Assembly: GCA_023663735.1 (NCBI GenBank) | Contig: JAMPGV010000015.1 | Span: forward strand, 1 to 45,829 | DNA: 45,829 nt | Direction: 5' to 3' | DNA from: Muribaculum sp. | GTDB taxonomy: Bacteria; Bacillota; Clostridia; Lachnospirales; Lachnospiraceae | Shown here: positions 44,017 to 45,829 of the stretch, in pieces | How the letters are laid out: each line of letters opens with the position of its first letter | How positions within the stretch are numbered: the first letter of the stretch is position 1 | Made by a program: the position numbers and the translations under genes | The notes under the pieces: model-generated | What the model saw: the letters and a program-made list of their open reading frames with translations, nothing else | Told to the model about the DNA's origin: nothing | Databases searched by the model: none

Positions 44017-44793
44017 ATGGCATATGATTATGAATACTTTAAGCGGGAGATCATGGCCCTGACCACAATCGACTTAAACAGCTACAAAGAGAGACAGATG
44101 AAACGGCGCATTGACACGCTGATTTCCAAGCATGGCATCGACGGGTATGATCAGTATGTCAAGGCACTGAAAAATGACAAAACATATTTCGAGGAATTTA
44201 TCAATTATATTACAATCAATGTGTCCGAGTTTTACAGAAATCCCGATCAGTGGCAGATTCTGGATCGCGTCGTGATACCGGAACTGATTGAGAAGTTTGG
44301 CAGGAATCTGAAGATTTGGAGCGCGGCTTGTTCCACGGGGGACGAACCTTATTCGCTGGTGATGGCGCTGTCCAAGCATATTCCGCTGAACCAGATCAAG
44401 ATTATCGCCACGGATCTGGATAAGCAGGTCATTGCAAAGGCGAAGGTAGGGCTGTACGGCGACAAGAGCATTGTGGCCGTGCCGGATGAGATGAAGCGGA
44501 AATTTTTCACGAAGGTAGGCCCTTCCTATAAGATTTCCGATGAGGTGAAGAGCAGGGTGGAGTTCCGTGAACACAATCTGCTGAAAGATACATATCTCTC
44601 GGACTGCCACCTCATCGTATGTCGGAATGTGCTGATCTATTTCACGGAGGAGGCAAAGGACGGTGTGTTCCGCAAGTTTAATAAGTCGCTTGTGACGGGC
44701 GGCCTGCTGTTTGTGGGCAGCACGGAACAGATTATCAATTACAGGCAGATCGGATATGACAGAAGAAACTCGTTCTATTATGTAAAAGCGTAG
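44017..44793 (+). CDS. cheR: CheR-type protein-glutamate methyltransferase
   Basis: Transfers methyl groups from SAM to glutamates of chemoreceptors. The 258-residue protein has the all-helical N-terminal CheR_N domain (YKERQMKRRIDTLISKHG) and the SAM-binding domain (NVSEFYRNPDQW; WSAACSTGDEPYSLVMAL; HLIVCRNVLIYF; LLFVGSTEQI). No other chemotaxis gene is in the window, so it is an orphan, perhaps working with a chemotaxis cluster elsewhere or with other signal proteins. ATG 44017 lies 11 bases after GGAGG (44001-44005). Last gene of the block; a terminator follows. Confidence 0.92.
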   Translation: MAYDYEYFKREIMALTTIDLNSYKERQMKRRIDTLISKHGIDGYDQYVKALKNDKTYFEEFINYITINVSEFYRNPDQWQILDRVVIPELIEKFGRNLKIWSAACSTGDEPYSLVMALSKHIPLNQIKIIATDLDKQVIAKAKVGLYGDKSIVAVPDEMKRKFFTKVGPSYKISDEVKSRVEFREHNLLKDTYLSDCHLIVCRNVLIYFTEEAKDGVFRKFNKSLVTGGLLFVGSTEQIINYRQIGYDRRNSFYYVKA

Positions 44794-44857
44794 ACAAGCA
44801 GACGAGTAAGCATGAGCAGAGACGCAAGCGGCAAAAGCTATAAGCTATAAGGGCGGC

Positions 44858-44891
44858 AAAAAGGAACCGGCGTTTATCCGATTCCTTTTTT
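44858..44891. terminator. Terminator between cheR and the lectin-like gene
   Basis: AAAAAGGAACCGG (44858-44870) pairs with CCGATTCCTTTTTT (44878-44891) except for one mismatch. T-runs face both ways, so it can stop cheR transcripts and those of the convergent minus-strand gene. Confidence 0.75.
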
Positions 44892-44930
44892 GAACCTGTC
44901 CGTTTGGCGCTTCCGCAAATTGAGGCAGCC

Positions 44931-45326
44931 CTACTTATTGGTGATTAAAATCGTAATGACAAAATCGTTGTATTCATTATCGCTCAGGTCTTCAATGGCG
45001 ATCGTATAGATATTGCCGATGACTTTACCGTCGCTGTTTATCATGTTGGTGTTTGTAACTGTCTGACGGATCTTGATATCGTAGGTGGAATTCTCCAGTT
45101 CTATCTCAACTCTTAAGTTTTTCCCGCCAGTGTATTTTAGAGATTTGGTGTCCAGCAGCTGATGCCTGTTGGTTGCCTTGTCGTTTTTGAGCGTGGCATA
45201 GATTTTGCCGTCATCCCTCAAAATAATCGTTCCGGTACTCCAGCAGCTTGATATGGCAGAGATGGTCATTCGTTGCCCGCGCTTCACATTTGTCAGTGCG
45301 CATTGCGATGATGCTGTGTGTTTCAT
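44931..45326 (-). CDS. Small beta-sandwich protein with a LecB-like calcium-binding motif
   Basis: A 131-residue protein, AT-rich in codon use compared with the rest of the window. Predicted to be mostly beta strands. The end, IAIEDLSDNEYNDFVITI, resembles the calcium loop of the fucose/mannose-binding lectin PA-IIL (LecB), whose pattern is E-D-x-x-D-x-D-Y-N-D-x-V-V: Glu, first Asp, Asn and last Asp are kept, one Asp is Glu here. Length and the lack of a signal peptide fit LecB (115 residues), but the terminal Gly that reaches the neighbour's sugar site is missing, and other calcium-binding beta-sandwich families share this motif. The start is certain: AAAGGAGG eight bases before the ATG and a near-consensus promoter upstream. 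Identity as a lectin is a hypothesis. Confidence 0.6.
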   Translation of the reverse strand: MKHTASSQCALTNVKRGQRMTISAISSCWSTGTIILRDDGKIYATLKNDKATNRHQLLDTKSLKYTGGKNLRVEIELENSTYDIKIRQTVTNTNMINSDGKVIGNIYTIAIEDLSDNEYNDFVITILITNK

Positions 45327-45380
45327 ACTGCGGTCCTCCTTTGAAAAGTGAAATCAGTTATCAGGTGATTGCGTATTATA

Positions 45381-45408
45381 ATTATACAGTAATATCGACA
45401 AAAGTCAA
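45381..45408 (-). promoter_or_regulatory. Strong sigma-A promoter of the lectin-like gene
   Basis: On the minus strand TTGACT (45408-45403), 16-base spacer, and perfect TATAAT (45386-45381), about 55 bases before the ATG. One of the best promoters in the window. Confidence 0.85.
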
Positions 45409-45484
45409 CAAAAATAACAGTATATCCCTTTTACCTTTCGTGTTGATAAATGCTTAAAATCAAAATTTTTCGTCGAAATAACTG

Positions 45485-45519
45485 AACGGGCAGTTACCCG
45501 ATACGAATAACTGCCCGTT
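45485..45519. repeat. Perfect 12-bp inverted repeat upstream of the lectin-like gene
   Basis: AACGGGCAGTTA (45485-45496) and TAACTGCCCGTT (45508-45519) with an 11-base loop. No T-run on either side, so it is not a standard terminator. It lies about 80 bases upstream of the lectin-gene promoter. Confidence 0.85.
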
Positions 45520-45588
45520 AAATGGGAATTCTGATAAGACACTTTTTATAACATTTATTAACTGTTATATCTTATCTTCAAAAAGTCC

Positions 45589-45787
45589 GCAAACCCTTGA
45601 AAATGCTAAATTTATAGCAAGTGAGTTTGCCCTTAGACTTTCCCTTGTGTTATATCCTTTTCCCAATCCAATCTCTGATTGGATTTTGTTACTGAACGCT
45701 CATAAGGGCAAAAATAAGGGAAAGAAAAACCTAACATACAAGAAAAACTTGCGACACAAGTTTTCCTTGTCAAGAATTATAACACAA
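45589..45787. repeat. AT-rich region dense in palindromes, no gene seen
   Basis: This stretch holds at least five inverted repeats: GCAAAC (45589) with GTTTGC (45625), enclosing TGCTA/TAGCA; GCCCTTA (45629) with TAAGGGC (45703); CTTTCCCTT (45638) with AAGGGAAAG (45716); AATCCAATC with GATTGGATT around a 3-base loop (45665-45685); and ACAAGAAAAACTTG with CAAGTTTTCCTTGT (45738-45770, one mismatch). TTGTGTTAT (45645) also pairs with ATAACACAA (45779). Two of the long-range pairs cross each other. No reading frame above 60 codons is plausible. It may be a structured RNA, a transfer or replication origin, or the end of a mobile element. Confidence 0.6.
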
Positions 45788-45829
45788 AATAAATCAGGCG
45801 AAAAGAACTGATTGAAATGCTTTCTTAAT

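Noticed and set aside
45485-45519. Perfect hairpin as an intrinsic terminator
   Set aside because: Neither side has the T-run needed; no gene ends next to it.

Overview
The window looks like chromosome from an anaerobic, fairly GC-rich member of the Clostridia, most likely Lachnospiraceae (Bacillota). The reasons are the strong GGAGG-type ribosome binding sites, single-chain alpha2-type glycyl-tRNA synthetase, a YqzL-like gene between era and recO, the order flavoprotein-cmk-ispH-rpsA, a biotin-dependent sodium-pump decarboxylase operon, and a large fused 2-hydroxyacyl-CoA dehydratase activase. This placement is inference from gene content; no 16S rRNA or tRNA gene was recognised.

Layout. 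1-2871: an AGAC microsatellite at the window edge, a membrane diguanylate cyclase, a gene remnant with a Gly-rich tail, and a small coiled-coil protein. 2898-7139 (minus): a 1413-residue activase/dehydratase-like protein, divergent from 7374-9458, which holds a rhomboid-fold pseudoprotease with a zinc ribbon, a sigma-70 homologue without region 4, and an unknown protein. 9519-17768: M16C peptidase, DUF4349 lipoprotein, era, yqzL-like gene, recO, another lipoprotein and glyS. 17919-25334: a degenerate J-domain/TPR protein, an Hsp70, and alaS. 25359-28462: a DUF6056-like membrane protein and a D-Ala-D-Ala carboxypeptidase. 28597-34102: a five-gene biotin-dependent decarboxylase/carboxyltransferase operon closed by a strong terminator. 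34216-35889 (minus): a PdaA-like deacetylase and a VanZ-like protein. 36273-38353: a TetR regulator coupled to an FAD oxidoreductase. 38490-44793: TetR, RpiR/MurR, a HI0933-like flavoprotein, cmk, ispH, rpsA and cheR, tightly packed. 44931-45829: an AT-rich tail with a small lectin-like gene on the minus strand and about 340 bases of palindromic non-coding DNA.

How the genes work together. Much of the window is core housekeeping (ribosome assembly, translation, recombination, isoprenoid and nucleotide synthesis), interleaved with envelope genes. The decarboxylase operon encodes both an acyl-CoA-type carboxyltransferase and an oxaloacetate decarboxylase-type carboxyltransferase, but one biotin carrier and one membrane pump, so the two enzymes probably share them. 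A repeated theme is short tandem repeats at gene ends, especially upstream of the start codons of era (six copies of a Shine-Dalgarno plus TTG unit) and the vanZ-like gene (five 13-base units).

The most unusual items are the sigma-like protein lacking DNA-melting and -35-binding parts in an operon with a pseudo-rhomboid; the J-like/TPR plus Hsp70 pair in which the J motif HPD is replaced; the initiation-site repeats of era; and the lectin-like gene next to a palindrome-rich, AT-rich edge that may belong to a mobile element.
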